A model generated the notes under the pieces. It was not told the DNA's origin. It was given only the letters and a program-made list of their open reading frames with translations, and did not search any database. From contig CANLSQ010000001.1 of NCBI GenBank assembly GCA_947493955.1, forward strand, positions 434,001 through 498,000: DNA of 64,000 bases, given 5' to 3'. Positions within the stretch are counted from its first letter, which is position 1; each line of letters opens with the position of its first letter. The translations under genes were made by a program, and so were the position numbers. Of the stretch, positions 1-8,515 are shown one piece after another. The DNA comes from an uncultured Sphingomonadaceae bacterium. GTDB taxonomy: Bacteria > Pseudomonadota > Alphaproteobacteria > Sphingomonadales > Sphingomonadaceae.

Positions 1-664
1 CCGGGATGCGGACCTGTTTGACGAATTGGGCGACTTCTTCGTCATAGCTGGTTCCATTGGCTTCGGCCTGGCTTTCGAACATGTCCCTGATCCCGTCCGT
101 ATGGTGCATGCCTGGCAGGATTGTGTTGATCATGACACCATGTTTGGCGACCTGTTTCGCAACCGCCACGCTATAGTTGACCAGCGCGGATCGCGGCGGT
201 CCTGAAAGAACGCGCATGGCAGCGGGATATTTGGCGGCGCCGGTTGCGATGTTGACAATGCGTCCCCATTTGCGCTCGATCATTCCGTCAATCACCGCTT
301 TGATGAAGTCAACCGGACTCAGCAGTGTGAGTGATAGCGCTTTCTCCCAATCTTCGCGATCAACGGTACGGAAGTCTCCTGTGAAAGGCGGAGGCGAGCA
401 GGTTGCGACGAGAATATCGGGGTCGGGGCAGATATTGAGAATCTTTTCTCGCCCTTCATCGCTGCTGTGATCCGCGACAATGGGGGTTATATTGGCACCG
501 GTTTCTTTTGTCATTTGCTCGCAGCTTTTGAATAATCTCTCTTCCCCGCGGGCCGTGACGAACAGTTCAGTCTTTTCCCGAGCCAATGCCAATGCTGCAC
601 CGCGCCCCAATCCAGCGCTGCCGCCGTTGACCAGAGCCACTTTTCCTGAAATGCCCAAATCCAT
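1..664 (-). CDS. SDR family oxidoreductase, C-terminus cut off by window edge
   Basis: Reading from an ATG at 664 to the window edge gives 221 residues of a Rossmann-fold short-chain dehydrogenase/reductase. Residues about 8-22 carry the nucleotide-binding loop KVALVNGGSAGLGRG (the usual form is TGxxxGxG). A beta strand GRIVNIAT and a late ILPGMHHTDG segment also fit the fold. The catalytic positions are odd. The NNAG motif is replaced by ATCSPPPF, and where YxxxK is expected there is ALVNYSVAVAKQ, with no clear Tyr-x3-Lys. It resembles the 3-oxoacyl-reductase-like SDRs that lack a canonical active site, so the substrate is unknown. The family call is sure; catalytic activity is not. Confidence 0.85.
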   Translation of the reverse strand, partial: MDLGISGKVALVNGGSAGLGRGAALALAREKTELFVTARGEERLFKSCEQMTKETGANITPIVADHSSDEGREKILNICPDPDILVATCSPPPFTGDFRTVDREDWEKALSLTLLSPVDFIKAVIDGMIERKWGRIVNIATGAAKYPAAMRVLSGPPRSALVNYSVAVAKQVAKHGVMINTILPGMHHTDGIRDMFESQAEANGTSYDEEVAQFVKQVRIP

Positions 665-854
665 ATCAACATCCTTTCGTATCGCCCGATCGTTTAGGCC
701 TTTTGCATCTGATGGTAACAGCCAGCGGGCCCGATGCCGACTAGCCAATATGGGATAAATGATGGCGCAAAGGTCGCGTTATAGAAATTCACCCATTCAA
801 ATCAGGGCCTTGTAAGATTTTCATCCGTCATCTCTTGCATAAAGATTATAAAGA

Positions 855-880
855 TATATCTTAGAAACAGCTTAGATATA
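855..880. promoter_or_regulatory. Imperfect inverted repeat before padR-like gene, likely autoregulatory operator
   Basis: TATATCTTAG and CTTAGATATA form 10-base arms with one mismatch, separated by AAACAG, in an AT-rich stretch ending 15 bases before the start codon. PadR regulators commonly bind AT-rich palindromes in their own promoters. The role as operator is inferred from position and symmetry. Confidence 0.45.
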
Positions 881-895
881 AAAGAAGGACATATC

Positions 896-1489
896 ATGCG
901 ATATTCAAACTATAATGATTGCGGATCAGGCGGCCGGCGCGGTAAGCGCTGGGGGGCTATGAATGGACAGAAATTTGCTCGTGCCTTTGCTGCTGCCGCT
1001 TTTGAAGGAGCGAAAGCCAAACGCCGTGCGCGGGTTTTCCAGCGCGGGGAATTGCGGCTGGTATTGTTGCACCTGATTTCACAGGAACCGCGCCATGGCT
1101 ATGACCTGATCCAGCAAATTGAAGAGCTGACCGGCGGTCACTATGCACCGAGCCCCGGTATTGTTTATCCCACTCTAACGCTGATGGCCGAAATGGACCT
1201 TATTGACGAGAAAGTCGATGATGGTGGCAAGAAAATCTACTCGATCACCGATGCGGGAACCGCGTTGCTGGCCGAGGAAGAAAAGCATGTTGCCAATATT
1301 CTCTCCCGGCTAGAGGGCATTGCGCAGATGGATCAGGCCGTCGATGGCGCTTCCATCCGCCGCGCTATGAGCAATATGAAAAGCGCTATCCGCATCCGGC
1401 TTGCCGATGAGGAAAAGGGGTCTGAGAAGATTCTCGACGTCGCAGCGATAATTGACGAGGCGGCGAGCAAGATCGAACGGCTCAAATAA
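896..1489 (+). CDS. PadR family transcriptional regulator
   Basis: This 197-residue protein has a flexible N-terminus of about 50 residues. A PadR winged helix follows at about 50-125: RGELRLVLLHLISQEPRHGYDLIQ, then the SPGIVYPTLTLMAEMDLI recognition segment and the GKKIYSIT wing. A C-terminal helical part for dimerisation ends the protein. PadR proteins are ligand-responsive repressors of efflux or detoxification genes. AAGAAGGA lies 7 bases before the chosen ATG; an internal ATG at 960 also fits the domain. It converges with the acetyltransferase gene, overlapping it by 8 bases at the 3' end. The target gene is not evident here; autoregulation is suggested by the inverted repeat just upstream. 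Confidence 0.9.
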   Translation: MRYSNYNDCGSGGRRGKRWGAMNGQKFARAFAAAAFEGAKAKRRARVFQRGELRLVLLHLISQEPRHGYDLIQQIEELTGGHYAPSPGIVYPTLTLMAEMDLIDEKVDDGGKKIYSITDAGTALLAEEEKHVANILSRLEGIAQMDQAVDGASIRRAMSNMKSAIRIRLADEEKGSEKILDVAAIIDEAASKIERLK

Positions 1490-1976
1490 GACTAAGCTCC
1501 AGCACCATCTGCACATTGCAGCGGGCATAGGGAGTTGGCCACAAATCATCACCAGACAAATGCTGAAAGCCGCACCGCTCATAAAGGCGGATCGCGGCTT
1601 TCAGATCATTATTGGTCTCCAACCAGATGGCATCGGCTGCCATTGACCGGCCTTCGGCAATCAGCGCTTCCAGCACCGCCCGACCAATGCCTTGCCCGCG
1701 CAAATCTTTCCGGGCCGCCATTTTTACGATTTCCATCCATTTTCGGCCATCTTGCGGCTCATGATGTGGTGGTAAAATCGCGCCGGTACCGACCACTTGT
1801 CCGTCGAGTTCTGCAACAATGATCTGCCCACCTGGCGCAAGGATGGTGGTCTCCAGATTTTCCAACTGGTCGCGGTCGCTCTGCTCCAGCGTGAAGGATT
1901 CCTCAATCCAGTCGAGATTCAAGGCAATATAGGCCTGCTTATCTGCAGCAGTATATCGGCGGGTTGTTAAGGTCAT
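1482..1976 (-). CDS. GNAT family N-acetyltransferase
   Basis: The 164-residue protein has the GNAT fold. A central GTGAILPPHH strand comes before the acetyl-CoA pyrophosphate loop RKDLRGQGIGRAVLEALI (about 93-110, motif A R/Q-x-x-G-x-G/A). It ends with the typical WLETNNDLKAAIRLYERCGFQ segment, in which a conserved Tyr lies near the thioester. The acceptor substrate cannot be told from sequence. The start lies 13 bases after the stop of the GntP-type permease gene on the same strand, so the two are probably co-transcribed. Its 3' end overlaps that of the padR-like gene by 8 bases. Confidence 0.9.
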   Translation of the reverse strand: MTLTTRRYTAADKQAYIALNLDWIEESFTLEQSDRDQLENLETTILAPGGQIIVAELDGQVVGTGAILPPHHEPQDGRKWMEIVKMAARKDLRGQGIGRAVLEALIAEGRSMAADAIWLETNNDLKAAIRLYERCGFQHLSGDDLWPTPYARCNVQMVLELSLI

Positions 1977-1989
1977 GATCTCCCTGACA

Positions 1990-3345
1990 TCAGAACATCG
2001 TGAACAGCGCCACTGCCATTATCGTGCCGATCACCGGTATCACCACGGTAAGTGCTCCGACCGCTCCATAGGCATCCTTGTGCGTCTCGCCGCACACCGC
2101 CCGGATGGTGGTTACAACATAACCGTTATGCGGCAGGCTATCGAGCGCGCCGGAGGAAATGGCGACCACCCGGTGCAGCTCATCCGGTTGTGCGCCGACG
2201 TCGAGATAATGTGGTGCGATCAAGGGCAGGGCGATTGTCTGGCCGCCCGAGGCCGAGCCAGTCAGGCCTGCGATTACCGTGACGGCAATGGCGGCACCGA
2301 TCAACGGGCTGCCGGGGATATTCTGGACCATTATCAGTGCTTCCTGAAAAGCGGGTGACAGTTTTGCTACCGCGCCAAAACCGACGACTGCACAGGTATT
2401 AGTAATCGCGACCACTGCGCTCGTCGCACCGCGCGAAAAGGCTTCCGGCATCGCTTTAAGCTTACGATAGCCGACGGCCAGAGCAACAATGGCACCGGAA
2501 CCAAGAGCTGCCACCAGCGCCCATTTGTCGAGCGAGTTTTGCGGCAAGATGGCCGAAAGCGGGCCCATTTCTTGCGGATATTGGAAGATCAGGAAGATGC
2601 CGAGCACGGCAACCAAGGGCAGCAGACACAAAAGCGGGCCGGGCAGGGCGCCATAGTCGGTATTGGTATCATCCGTCTCGCGGCCTACAAATGTTTCGCC
2701 TCTGGCGACCGCGCGCTTCACCATCCAGTTGAGCCAGAAATGGCCGGAAATCGCCATGAAGACCGCGACGACCAGGCTGACTTCCCAGCCAGCATAAGCA
2801 GTGGTGCCCAGAAACTCCATCGGGATCAGGTTCTGGATTTCCGGGCTTCCCGCCGTGGTCATCGTGAAGGTGACGGACCCGAACGCCAGAGCAGCGGGAA
2901 TGAACCGCCGCGGCAAATTGGCTTCACGAAACAGGTGCACCGCCAGCGAATAGACCGAAAAAGCAACGATAAAGACGCTGACCCCGCCATAGGTCAGAAC
3001 CGCACAGGCGGCGACCACCGCGAGTACGGCGTGTTTGATACCGATTTTTTCGATGATCCAGTGGGCGACGCTGGCAGCAGCACCCGATGCGCCCATTATC
3101 TCACCAAATATCGCGCCCAGCAGGAACATGAAAAACCAACTTTTGAAGAAGCTGACAAAGCCATCCATATAGGCGGTCGCGAAATCCGGCGCGCCCTCTG
3201 CGGCTAAGGGCGGCAACCATGCCAGCCCGCTGGTCATCGCAACAATCGCGGCGGCAATCGGCCCGGCGATCAATATGTTTACGCCTTTCACCGTCATATA
3301 GATGAGCAGCGCGAGGCCCCCGATTAATCCGATTGCTGATAGCAT
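1990..3345 (-). CDS. GntP family permease (gluconate/organic acid:H+ symporter type)
   Basis: This is a 451-residue polytopic inner-membrane protein with many hydrophobic segments from residue 3 to the C-terminus. It has the GntP/CitMHS-like layout, including a glycine-rich GLTGSASGGQTIALPLIAPHYL stretch in two halves around residues 358-378 and a GALDSLPHNGYVVTTI segment near 400. Such carriers import gluconate or other hydroxy acids with protons; here the substrate is not predictable and no gluconate kinase lies beside it. The length matches the family (about 440-460). It precedes the GNAT gene by 13 bases, as if in one operon. Confidence 0.88.
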   Translation of the reverse strand: MLSAIGLIGGLALLIYMTVKGVNILIAGPIAAAIVAMTSGLAWLPPLAAEGAPDFATAYMDGFVSFFKSWFFMFLLGAIFGEIMGASGAAASVAHWIIEKIGIKHAVLAVVAACAVLTYGGVSVFIVAFSVYSLAVHLFREANLPRRFIPAALAFGSVTFTMTTAGSPEIQNLIPMEFLGTTAYAGWEVSLVVAVFMAISGHFWLNWMVKRAVARGETFVGRETDDTNTDYGALPGPLLCLLPLVAVLGIFLIFQYPQEMGPLSAILPQNSLDKWALVAALGSGAIVALAVGYRKLKAMPEAFSRGATSAVVAITNTCAVVGFGAVAKLSPAFQEALIMVQNIPGSPLIGAAIAVTVIAGLTGSASGGQTIALPLIAPHYLDVGAQPDELHRVVAISSGALDSLPHNGYVVTTIRAVCGETHKDAYGAVGALTVVIPVIGTIMAVALFTMF

Positions 3346-3849
3346 TATGCCGATCCCCTTTATCCTCGTCGCCTATTGGCAGAGGAAGGGAAGCGGCGGC
3401 AAGGATCAATTTGGATGAGGATCATTTTTAATAGGCTTCCCGAATTACCGCCTGGATCGGTTCAGGAGAACCTGGCTTCCAGCGAAGTTTACAATCTTTA
3501 CACAGTCCTTTTGGGCCATTGCCACAACACTTCTGGCGTTGTTCCGAAGGTCAAAGTTCACACAAGTCTCACAGGCCTGGATATTGACGAACACAGCAAG
3601 ACTGAGGGATCGGCGCCGGTGATCCGGGCATATTCAAAGCTTGGAAGAAGTCATCGAGTGCTGCTGCCCGGCAATATCACAGCCAAGCTCTTGTAGGAAA
3701 GGCCAGATCGGTCCGTCGGATCCATTTGTGTTCGTCATCGCAACATCAATTCCACTCGTCCGAAAAATTGGGAATGTTCAGGAAGCAGATCAACATTTGC
3801 AGGTTAAACTGGCACTATATGGGGGCAGAAAATGTCAGGAGTTTTGGCG
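3346..3849. other. Gene-free stretch between permease and lipoprotein genes
   Basis: About 500 bases separate these two divergent genes and must hold both promoters. One open frame of about 100 codons (3376-3696) crosses it, but it has no ribosome-binding site, no recognisable domain and no typical codon pattern, so I do not call it a gene. No strong hairpin, repeat or known binding motif was found. Confidence 0.5.
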
Positions 3850-4146
3850 ATGCGACTATTTGCGAAAAAATTATCAATCCTATCGGTCACGGCGGTATCG
3901 GCCCTGTCCCTGTCGGCCTGTGCCGGCAACTATGCAGGTGAAGGCGCTGCGGCAGGCGCAGCAACCGGAGCCATTATCGGCGCGGTAACCGGTGATACCG
4001 ACGACGCCCTGAAAGGCGCGGCCATCGGCGCCGCTGCCGGAGCAGCCGCTGGTTATTTCATCGATAAGAATGATCGCTGTGATGGCTATAATGACGATGG
4101 CGAACTGGATGACGATTGCCGCGGCGAGCCGGGCTATCCTGATTAG
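3850..4146 (+). CDS. Glycine-zipper lipoprotein (YMGG-like)
   Basis: This small protein of 98 residues begins with a lipoprotein signal ending in LSLSAC, so lipidation of the cysteine near residue 23 is expected. A glycine-zipper region follows (EGAAAGAATGAIIGAVTGD and AAIGAAAGAAAGYFID), typical of YMGG/17-kDa-antigen-like outer-membrane lipoproteins. The tail is acidic. I chose the ATG at 3850 because AGGAG sits 8 bases upstream; an ATG at 3832 in the same frame would spoil the signal peptide's N-terminus. It is probably an envelope protein of unknown exact role, transcribed alone. Confidence 0.8.
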   Translation: MRLFAKKLSILSVTAVSALSLSACAGNYAGEGAAAGAATGAIIGAVTGDTDDALKGAAIGAAAGAAAGYFIDKNDRCDGYNDDGELDDDCRGEPGYPD

Positions 4147-4246
4147 GGGTAGCTGCGGGCAGGTTACGACGTGGTTTGATGTCTGCTTTGAGCGCAAAAG
4201 CGGACGTCAAAATTCAAGTGCTAATGTACTGGGTGTCTGCAATCGT

Positions 4247-4993
4247 CTATATGGACGCGCCGCCGTTTACGAGGATTTGTTGTCCTGACACCCAACGCGC
4301 ATCATCGCTGGCTAGAAAGCTGATAACGCCTGAAATATCATCTGGCGTTCCGAGACGATTGAACGGTGAGGATGCAGCCGCCTCCGAACGCAATTCTTCT
4401 GGCGCCCATTCAAACATGCCTGGCACGGTGGGCCCAGGCGAAACGGTGTTTACTGTAATATCTCGCGAACCAATTTCCTTGGCCAGAACCTCCGTGTAGG
4501 TTTTAAGAGCCGCCTTGCTTGCCGTATAAACCGCCAGATTGGCCGTCGGAAAATATGTAGTACTGGATGACATATTGATTATGCGCCCGCCATCGCTCAA
4601 CAAATTGGCAGCTTCACTGAGCGCAAAGAACGTGCCTTTGGTATTCGTCGCAAAAACTCGGTCGAAGATTTCCTCATCTGTTTCAGACATAGGCACGCCT
4701 TGTGCCGGCACCCCGGCGTTGTTTATAAACGCATCCAGTCTTTGGCTGATTTTCTTGATGGTCGCGAACATGGCCCTGATTTCTTCAACTGAAGACAAGT
4801 CTGCCTGAACTGCATAAGCAGCCCTCCCGAGGCTTTGAATTTCACTAACAACGGCTTGAGCTGTGCTTTCATTTGTATTGTAATGGACCACGAGATTATA
4901 ACCATCTTCAGCGAGTCTCAGTGCGATGTGTCTGCCGATACCTCCACTGGCACCAGTTACTAGAGCGACTTTCGTTGCTTCTGAGTTTTCCAT
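4247..4993 (-). CDS. SDR family NAD(P)-dependent oxidoreductase
   Basis: This classical short-chain dehydrogenase of 248 residues has cofactor loop TGASGGIGRHIA at about 14-25, INNAGVP near 89-95, a catalytic Ser in INMSSSTTY near 140, and YTASKAALKTY giving the Tyr-x3-Lys pair. The C-terminus WVSGQQILVNGGAS is typical of FabG-like enzymes. It probably reduces or oxidises a small carbonyl or alcohol. It follows a SnoaL-like gene by 42 bases on the same strand, and both are divergent from a LysR-type regulator, so they may form a regulated two-gene operon. The substrate is unknown. Confidence 0.92.
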   Translation of the reverse strand: MENSEATKVALVTGASGGIGRHIALRLAEDGYNLVVHYNTNESTAQAVVSEIQSLGRAAYAVQADLSSVEEIRAMFATIKKISQRLDAFINNAGVPAQGVPMSETDEEIFDRVFATNTKGTFFALSEAANLLSDGGRIINMSSSTTYFPTANLAVYTASKAALKTYTEVLAKEIGSRDITVNTVSPGPTVPGMFEWAPEELRSEAAASSPFNRLGTPDDISGVISFLASDDARWVSGQQILVNGGASI

Positions 4994-5035
4994 CGTTCTT
5001 CTCCTGTATTTTCAAAAAATCTCGGCGTTGTCAGT

Positions 5036-5467
5036 TTAAACTTCCAACAGACCAAGCTGCTTCAGCATCGCCATGTCATCGGTCAGCCCCCAACGTTCGA
5101 TCAGTTTGCCATCTTGAACCCGGTAGAGATGGAACACCTGGAATTTGACGCGCTTGCCTGTCGCCGGTGCGCCTATAGGTAAAGCGCCCTCGTTTGTGCC
5201 GCTGATCGTGTCACGAGCCATCACCAGATCGCCTTCTGCAATGATGTTGTGATAGTCAGCCCGGATATCGGGAAAGGCTTCAAAGAACTTTGAATAGAGT
5301 TCCTCAAAAACAGCAGGACCCCTTTTCGCTTCAAGCGGAAAGACTTCCTGATGGTTCACAAAATCAGGATGGAGAACATCTGGCAATATGCTCAGTTCCC
5401 GATTGTTGAATGCACCGTCAATCAGGCGGCGAAGCAATGCTTTGTTTTCTTCAGCTAAGGTGGTCAT
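5036..5467 (-). CDS. SnoaL-like / NTF2-fold polyketide cyclase family protein
   Basis: The protein has 143 residues from the chosen start. It fits the SnoaL ester-cyclase family: an N-terminal helix ENKALLRRLIDGAFNN, HPDFVNHQ near 38-45, FPDIRADYHNIIAEGDLVMARDT in the middle and a VFHLYRVQDGKLIERWGLTD ending, all typical of the NTF2-like cone fold. An upstream ATG at 5497 is in frame, but GGAG 8 bases before the ATG at 5467 supports the shorter form. These proteins often help in small-molecule turnover without cofactors. It is the first gene of a likely operon with the SDR enzyme, facing the LysR gene. Confidence 0.85.
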   Translation of the reverse strand: MTTLAEENKALLRRLIDGAFNNRELSILPDVLHPDFVNHQEVFPLEAKRGPAVFEELYSKFFEAFPDIRADYHNIIAEGDLVMARDTISGTNEGALPIGAPATGKRVKFQVFHLYRVQDGKLIERWGLTDDMAMLKQLGLLEV

Positions 5468-5558
5468 GATCTTGTCTCCATTTCTCAGGCCAGACAACTT
5501 GTCTGGCGATGGATGAAAATTACCTATTCTACAGTGTGGATAAATATGCTATTTAGAA

Positions 5559-5588
5559 ACTTATTATTCATCTGAGTGCATAATAAGT
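5559..5588. promoter_or_regulatory. Perfect inverted repeat abutting lysR start, likely LysR-type operator
   Basis: ACTTATTAT (5559-5567) and ATAATAAGT (5580-5588) are exact reverse complements, 12 bases apart. The second arm ends directly before the ATG of the LysR-type gene. The site lies between the divergent genes and matches the dyad architecture of LTTR recognition sites. Binding here would cover the regulator's own translation start. Confidence 0.5.
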
Positions 5589-6521
5589 ATGGATCGATTT
5601 CGAGCACTTGAAGTGTTTTGCCGAATTGTAGACGCCGGGTCTTTTTCCAAGGCGGGCCTGGATCTCGGTGTACCGCCTGCGACTGTTTCGAAAATGATAA
5701 AGGATTTGGAGACTGGATTAGGCGTGCGTTTGCTGGAGCGGACCACCCGGCGGGTGTCGGTCACTGATGAGGGCCGGGCATATTATGTCCGGGCCACTGA
5801 CATTCTCCAAAATTTGGCAGAGGCGGATGACGAGATCAGAGCAAATAATGCAGAATTGCAAGGGCGCGTTCGAATAGCCGCCCCACGGCATCTTGCAAGC
5901 GCAATACTTGTCCCAGCTATTCATGATTTTGTTGAGGAGCACCCGAATCTCGAAATCGAATTTGTTCTGGCCGATCGGCGTGTCGATATGATCGAGGATG
6001 GAATAGATATTGCGATAAGAATTGGGCCCTTAGCCGATAGTGGTCACATGGTTCGCAAGCTGGGAGAATTTCCAAGGGTTACATGCGCTTCTCCCAAGTT
6101 TCTCGAAACTGTTACGCTGGGAGCCGATCCGACCGAACTCACAGAGCTGAATAACCTTGCCTATCATTTTCCAAGTGCGATGACCGGTTATCCGTGGGAA
6201 TTTTCAAAAGATGAGAAAAGTCTCAGCTTTGTTCCTTCAGGTCGGGTTATTTTTGATGATCTTGACGCATATGTAGATGCAGCCTGTGAGGGGCTGGGCG
6301 TTATTCAAGTGCTCTGGTTCCAAGCCAAGAGATCGCTGGATCATTCCCGCTTGATTCCTTTGTTCGCCGATTGGAGTGGCGCCACCGTTCCTGTATGGGC
6401 ACTGGTATCTGAGCGTCGCCATATTCCAAAACGCACCAGAGGGGTATTGGACTGGCTCAGATTGATCATCTCAGATGCAGAAGCCAAAGCAAAGAACGAT
6501 GTCGCTACGTGGCAAACCTAA
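5589..6521 (+). CDS. LysR family transcriptional regulator
   Basis: The 310-residue protein is a LysR-type regulator. The winged HTH spans about 1-60: MDRFRALEVFCRIVDAGSFS, then PPATVSKMIKDLETGLGVRLLERTTRRVSVTDEG. A linker helix follows, then the periplasmic-binding-protein-like effector domain (about 90-295) beginning GRVRIAAPRHLA. It resembles the group of LysR proteins in proteobacteria that control a neighbouring divergent oxidoreductase gene. No clear Shine-Dalgarno precedes the ATG; the preceding bases are the second arm of an inverted repeat. It probably controls the divergent SnoaL/SDR genes in response to an unknown ligand. Confidence 0.93.
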   Translation: MDRFRALEVFCRIVDAGSFSKAGLDLGVPPATVSKMIKDLETGLGVRLLERTTRRVSVTDEGRAYYVRATDILQNLAEADDEIRANNAELQGRVRIAAPRHLASAILVPAIHDFVEEHPNLEIEFVLADRRVDMIEDGIDIAIRIGPLADSGHMVRKLGEFPRVTCASPKFLETVTLGADPTELTELNNLAYHFPSAMTGYPWEFSKDEKSLSFVPSGRVIFDDLDAYVDAACEGLGVIQVLWFQAKRSLDHSRLIPLFADWSGATVPVWALVSERRHIPKRTRGVLDWLRLIISDAEAKAKNDVATWQT

Positions 6522-6669
6522 TGTTCGCTTTCGGGATAGTGTCGACACAATGTCAGCAGATGATGAAGACCATCATAGCTTTGCATCAATTCCCGGCACC
6601 GATGTTCCCGCACCTATTTCTTGCAGAGTTTCGCTAGCGCCTCCCGCTTTGCTCGGCTAACGGGCTTTT

Positions 6670-8058
6670 ATGGTTAGTGCAGCGCAATCTTTTTCAGCAG
6701 CAAATCCGTGGCGTCATGAGGCGAGCACGACGCTGAAACTCGCCTGGCCGCTTATCCTGTCCAATCTCACCATGGCTCTGATTGGAGCGACGGATGTTTT
6801 GATGATCGGCTGGCTCGGTGCGCGTGAACTGGCGGCGGCGACGCTGGGTTTCAATCTCGCCATGAGCTGCGCGATTTTCTGTATGGGTCTGGTGACCGCG
6901 TCCGCGCCGATGATGGCGAGCGAAATTGGCCGGATGAGCCATAGTGTGCGCGATGTGCGCCGGACATTCCGGCAGGCAATCTGGACCGCTATCACGGTCA
7001 TCATACCTTTCTGGATATTGCTTTGGAACACCGAGAGCATATTGGTATATTTCGGCCAGCAACCCGATCTGGCGCACAATGCCGGTTTATATATTTCAGC
7101 CTATATGTGGTCGATATTACCGTTTCTGTGCTTCATTATTCTGCGGAATTTTGTGTCGGCGCTGGAGCAACCGGTCTGGGCGTTGATTATCAGCGTGATT
7201 GCGGTTCTGGCCAATGCCCTGTTTAATTATGCCCTTATCTTCGGGAAATTTGGTGTTCCCGCTTTTGGCGTGATTGGCGCTGGTATTGGCAGCGTGATGA
7301 CGAACCTGTTGATGTTCGGCGGCATGGCTTTGGTGGTCATTCTTCACAAACGCTTTCGCCGCTACCATCTGTTCGGGCGGTTCTGGGGAGCGGATTGGCA
7401 GCGTTATCGTGCGCTGTGGAAACTCGGCCTGCCGATTGGCGTGACCATGGGGCTGGAAGGGTCCGTCTTTGGCATAGCTGCTTTGCTGATGGGTCTCATC
7501 AATGCTGAATCTGTGGCGGCCCATGCCATCGCGCTGCAACTCGCGTCGCTGACCTTCATGGTGCCGATGGGATTGGGACAGGCGGCCACGGTGCGTGTGG
7601 GCATCCAATATGGTCGCCGCGATCATGCCGGGATCACGCGGGCCGGTTGGGTCAGTTTTGTGCTGGGGACATCGTTCATGGCGGCGATGGCGCTCGTCTT
7701 TGTGCTTGCGCCGAATTTCCTGATTTCAATTTTCATCGATGCCAGTGCTCCCGGCAATGAAAAGGTCGCAGCGCTGGCTGTCAGTTTTCTGGCGATTGCG
7801 GCGATCTTCCAGATTGTCGATGGAGCGCAGGTGGTCGGGGCAGGGATGCTGCGCGGGCTTCATGACACGACTGTTCCGATGGTCTTTGCGCTGATGGGCT
7901 ATTGGTTCATCGGTATCGGGGTCGGTGCCGGTCTGGCCTTCTGGCAGGGCTGGGAAGGCATTGGCGTCTGGACGGGACTTGCCAGTGGCTTGGGTATTGT
8001 TGCCGTGCTGATGCTGGCACGCTGGATGATGCGAAAGCGGATCGGGTTGTTGCCCTAA
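6670..8058 (+). CDS. MATE family multidrug/sodium efflux transporter
   Basis: The 462-residue inner-membrane protein has twelve likely membrane segments in two homologous halves. The N-terminal half starts with TLKLAWPLILSNLTMALIGATDVLMIGWLG, given here in its two parts, TLKLAWPLILSN and LIGATDVLMIGWLG, which is a MATE signature. The second half begins KLGLPIGVTMGLEGS and contains DGAQVVGAGMLRGLHDTTVPM, a strong MATE hallmark. It exports cationic compounds in exchange for Na+ or H+. The length is normal for NorM-type proteins. Its start is weakly supported because no strong ribosome-binding site precedes it. It appears to be transcribed alone. Confidence 0.93.
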   Translation: MVSAAQSFSAANPWRHEASTTLKLAWPLILSNLTMALIGATDVLMIGWLGARELAAATLGFNLAMSCAIFCMGLVTASAPMMASEIGRMSHSVRDVRRTFRQAIWTAITVIIPFWILLWNTESILVYFGQQPDLAHNAGLYISAYMWSILPFLCFIILRNFVSALEQPVWALIISVIAVLANALFNYALIFGKFGVPAFGVIGAGIGSVMTNLLMFGGMALVVILHKRFRRYHLFGRFWGADWQRYRALWKLGLPIGVTMGLEGSVFGIAALLMGLINAESVAAHAIALQLASLTFMVPMGLGQAATVRVGIQYGRRDHAGITRAGWVSFVLGTSFMAAMALVFVLAPNFLISIFIDASAPGNEKVAALAVSFLAIAAIFQIVDGAQVVGAGMLRGLHDTTVPMVFALMGYWFIGIGVGAGLAFWQGWEGIGVWTGLASGLGIVAVLMLARWMMRKRIGLLP

Positions 8059-8070
8059 ATCTGATGGCTT

Positions 8071-8091
8071 AACCGCCTCGTATGGGCGGTT
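8071..8091 (+). terminator. Possible terminator hairpin after MATE gene
   Basis: AACCGCC and GGCGGTT form a 7-bp stem with a 7-base loop, starting 12 bases after the MATE stop. There is no run of T after it, so intrinsic termination is uncertain. Confidence 0.3.
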
Positions 8092-8215
8092 CGTATCTCC
8101 GTCAAATTTCTTCCATAGTAAAAAACTATGAATGGTGCGCAGTCGTTTCGATTGGATCAATCGGCTCATCCTTGGCACATATTGATCAAGCAGTTTAACC
8201 CCCAGGAGGTCGCCC

Positions 8216-8389
8216 ATGAAAAACTACGTCAACGAGCTGGTAAAACGCCACCGCCGACTTAACCGCTTGATCGACAATTGCCGCGCCGCTGGCCGGCAAC
8301 AGGAAATGCAGCAGCTGAAGCGCATTCGCCTAAAGATCAAGGACAAGATCGCTGCTGCAAAGCGCGAACTGGATCCTGTTACAACCTAA
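8216..8389 (+). CDS. YdcH-like DUF465 small protein
   Basis: This 57-residue, highly basic helical protein starts MKNYVNELVKRHRRLNRLID and goes on with a QQLKRIRLKIKDKIAA stretch. That pattern (RHRRLDxxID, then L-K-x-R-L-x-L-K-D-x-I) is the DUF465/YdcH family, short helical-hairpin proteins of unknown function common in proteobacteria. A perfect AGGAGGT lies before the ATG, which strongly supports translation. It stands between the MATE gene and the zinc-finger gene with its own leader, so it is probably a separate transcription unit. Confidence 0.8.
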   Translation: MKNYVNELVKRHRRLNRLIDNCRAAGRQQEMQQLKRIRLKIKDKIAAAKRELDPVTT

Positions 8390-8515
8390 CAGGCCAGATG
8401 GTCGGGCGGCATGTTCCGTGTTTCACTCCCCGGTCCCCACCGGAAACCTATGCATGCCGCCCGCCATGAATTTCTCCAAGTTTCCGTCGCTCCCAAACCC
8501 AATGCAGGAAATGTT

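Noticed and set aside
3376-3696. Open frame of about 106 codons in the permease-lipoprotein gap
   Set aside because: No ribosome-binding site, no domain, unusual composition; treated as noncoding.
6522-6669. Short frame (6475-6660) between lysR and the MATE gene
   Set aside because: No ribosome-binding site and it overlaps the lysR end in another frame; composition is not coding-like.
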